Shown in pieces: positions 21,685 to 22,814 of a DNA stretch of 22,814 nt. Below the pieces are notes generated by a model that did not search any database, was not told where the DNA came from, and saw only the letters and a program-made list of their open reading frames with translations. This DNA is from CAZESS01 sp964594625 (lineage in GTDB: Archaea > Thermoplasmatota > E2 > UBA202 > DSCA01): the NCBI GenBank assembly GCA_964594625.1, contig CAZQNC010000013.1, positions 1 to 22,814 on the forward strand, written 5' to 3'. Numbering within the stretch: the stretch's first letter is position 1; each line of letters opens with the position of its first letter. The position numbers were made by a program, and so were the translations under genes.

Positions 21685-22581
21685 CTACGAACCAGCCATA
21701 GCGCCATTCACCGCCTGCCCATCGCCATGGACGCTCCGCAGCGTCAATCCGGCGCACACGACGGCGATGGCCGTAATAGATGGAATGATGACCAATGCCG
21801 GCCCGGCCCCGACACCGGACAGCGACATGGCGACCACCTTGGCGGACAATGCCGTCATCAGCAGCGACAGAAACACGATGTACATCGGCGCCAGCAGGTA
21901 GCCATATCGTTGCCGTCGCAGGAACAAAAAGCCGGCGATGAACGAAGCCGGCAGCAGGATGGACAGGTCCAGCCCCTGCACAATCAATGTCGTGAAATGG
22001 TACAGGTCAGCAGGGTAGATGGAGCCGTCCAGCAATGGCGGGACGACGACGCCGAGCCACATCACGCCGATGAGCAGCGCGTTGGCCATCAAAAACCCGC
22101 CGACGAGCCGATACGGCGTCCTGTCGTCGAACCATGCCCGGATGCCGTCGAGGTCGAACGAGAGCACTGTCAGAATGAAGCAGTAGAAGCTGGCCGACGC
22201 GAGCAAAACCCAGAGCAGGAAGAGCTCGTTGTACGTCGCCATGCAGAGATAAAAAACGTAGGTCACCGTGAAGTAGCCCAGCGCTCCTGCCAGCAGGAAG
22301 CGACCTTGCTTTGAATCCCCTCGGGCGAGCAGAAACGATATGGCGAGCAGCGGAATCCCGACGAGCAACGTGACGATATCCTGCGCGATGCCCTGCACCG
22401 CCACGTCCGACGGCATGTGCCGGTAGAAGCCTTTGCCGTAAACGGTGACGTTTTCCCCGCGGATAGACGTATACTCGTATTCCCCGGGGCCGTGGCTGGA
22501 CAGGATGCCCGCCAGCGATGCCACGAGTGACGCGCATATGATGATGGCGACCAAAACGCCGATTTTCCGTGCATGCCGCAT
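21685..22581 (-). CDS. Unrecognised multi-pass membrane protein
   Basis: I do not recognise the family of this 298-residue protein. The N-terminus is a membrane segment (about 7-27) followed by an approximately 30-residue extracytoplasmic-looking stretch (SSHGPGEYEYTSIRGENVTVYGKGFYRHMP). About seven further hydrophobic segments run from about 65 to 285, separated by short polar loops such as RGDSKQGR, DDRTPYR and RRQRYG. There are no obvious catalytic or cofactor motifs. The ATG at 22581 has GGGAGA 6 nt upstream (plus-strand 22588-22593). An AT-rich TATA candidate lies at 22608-22620. It is upstream of porGDAB on the same strand, but porG has its own TATA box, so a functional link is not implied. 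Confidence 0.7.
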   Translation of the reverse strand: MRHARKIGVLVAIIICASLVASLAGILSSHGPGEYEYTSIRGENVTVYGKGFYRHMPSDVAVQGIAQDIVTLLVGIPLLAISFLLARGDSKQGRFLLAGALGYFTVTYVFYLCMATYNELFLLWVLLASASFYCFILTVLSFDLDGIRAWFDDRTPYRLVGGFLMANALLIGVMWLGVVVPPLLDGSIYPADLYHFTTLIVQGLDLSILLPASFIAGFLFLRRQRYGYLLAPMYIVFLSLLMTALSAKVVAMSLSGVGAGPALVIIPSITAIAVVCAGLTLRSVHGDGQAVNGAMAGS

Positions 22582-22658
22582 GGTAATCTCTCCCGTATCG
22601 GCGGGTGTTTTTATTATTTTTTGTCGACACGGGTGGTTGCTTCCATCCTCGCAACCTT

Positions 22659-22666
22659 CATATAAC
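22659..22666 (+). promoter_or_regulatory. TATA-like box of the right-edge gene
   Basis: CATATAAC centred about 22 nt before ATG 22684. It lies between two divergent membrane-protein genes. Confidence 0.4.
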
Positions 22667-22683
22667 TGCCCGTCTTTCGCGGC

Positions 22684-22814
22684 ATGGAACCGAGGCTGCT
22701 GCTCTATGCGCTGTTGCTATGGATCCTGTTTTTTCCGTTTGCGATCGTCAACGCCGGACTGCGCGAAAAGGTCTGGGTGCCCCGGCTGGGTGAGCACGCT
22801 GGCCATGTGCTGTC
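22684..22814 (+). CDS. Start of a small membrane protein (cut by window edge)
   Basis: An open frame runs from ATG 22684 to the window end (43 codons seen). It begins with a hydrophobic helix (LLLYALLLWILFFPFAIV), then NAGLREKVWVPRLGEHAGHVLS. The hydrophobic helix followed by N-G-LRE...P.LGE..GH.(L/I)S resembles the N-terminus of a family of uncharacterised membrane proteins, but this is only an impression. No function is offered. The TATA-like box upstream supports a real start. Confidence 0.5.
   Translation, partial: MEPRLLLYALLLWILFFPFAIVNAGLREKVWVPRLGEHAGHVL

Overview
The window reads as chromosomal DNA of a GC-rich euryarchaeote from the methanogen-related lineages (Methanosarcinales, Methanocellales or ANME-like). 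The evidence is an archaeal-type DnaG (Toprim) primase, a porG-porD-porA-porB ferredoxin oxidoreductase cluster, large beta-helix/PKD surface proteins of the kind common in Methanomicrobia, a CrtC/AttH-like exported protein and a corrinoid adenosyltransferase. Many genes also have an archaeal TATA-like box about 25 nt before the start codon. No methanogenesis gene lies in the window, so the lifestyle is not shown.

Layout. 1-54: the right-end hairpin of what looks like an IS200/IS605 (TnpB-type) element. 181-2705: two tandem paralogous exported beta-helix (NosD-like) proteins; the first is strikingly AT-rich compared with the rest. 2716-3711 (minus): a Cas4-like PD-(D/E)XK protein interrupted by four membrane segments, with no CRISPR nearby. 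3849-8537: a 1562-residue surface protein with three beta-helix modules, seven PKD domains and a C-terminal sorting-like anchor. An HD-domain phosphohydrolase (8534-9739) is translationally coupled to it. 9894-10966 (minus): cutA and a SAM hydroxide adenosyltransferase, overlapping by 4 nt. 11036-12079: the exported CrtC/AttH-like protein. 12124-13029: a bactofilin-like beta-helix protein. 13030-14757 (minus): dnaG followed by a corrinoid adenosyltransferase. 14978-17131: metG. 17208-18146: an RHH-PAS-PAS regulator. 18172-18813: a PHP-domain phosphoesterase. 18810-21632 (minus): porGDAB. 21685-22581 (minus): an unrecognised multi-pass membrane protein. 22684-22814: the start of another membrane protein, cut by the window edge.

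How it fits together. The left third is surface- and accessory-like: transposon end, tandem NosD paralogues, solo Cas4-like protein and giant PKD adhesin-like protein. The right two thirds are housekeeping: RNA processing or priming, tRNA charging, cofactor salvage and pyruvate/acetyl-CoA interconversion. Gene packing is tight. Several neighbours overlap by ATGA, and two convergent pairs abut or overlap. There is no gene-free stretch over 300 bases; the longest gaps are about 220 bp (dnaG/metG), 180 bp (window start) and 154 bp (after the HD gene). No rRNA, tRNA or CRISPR array was seen.
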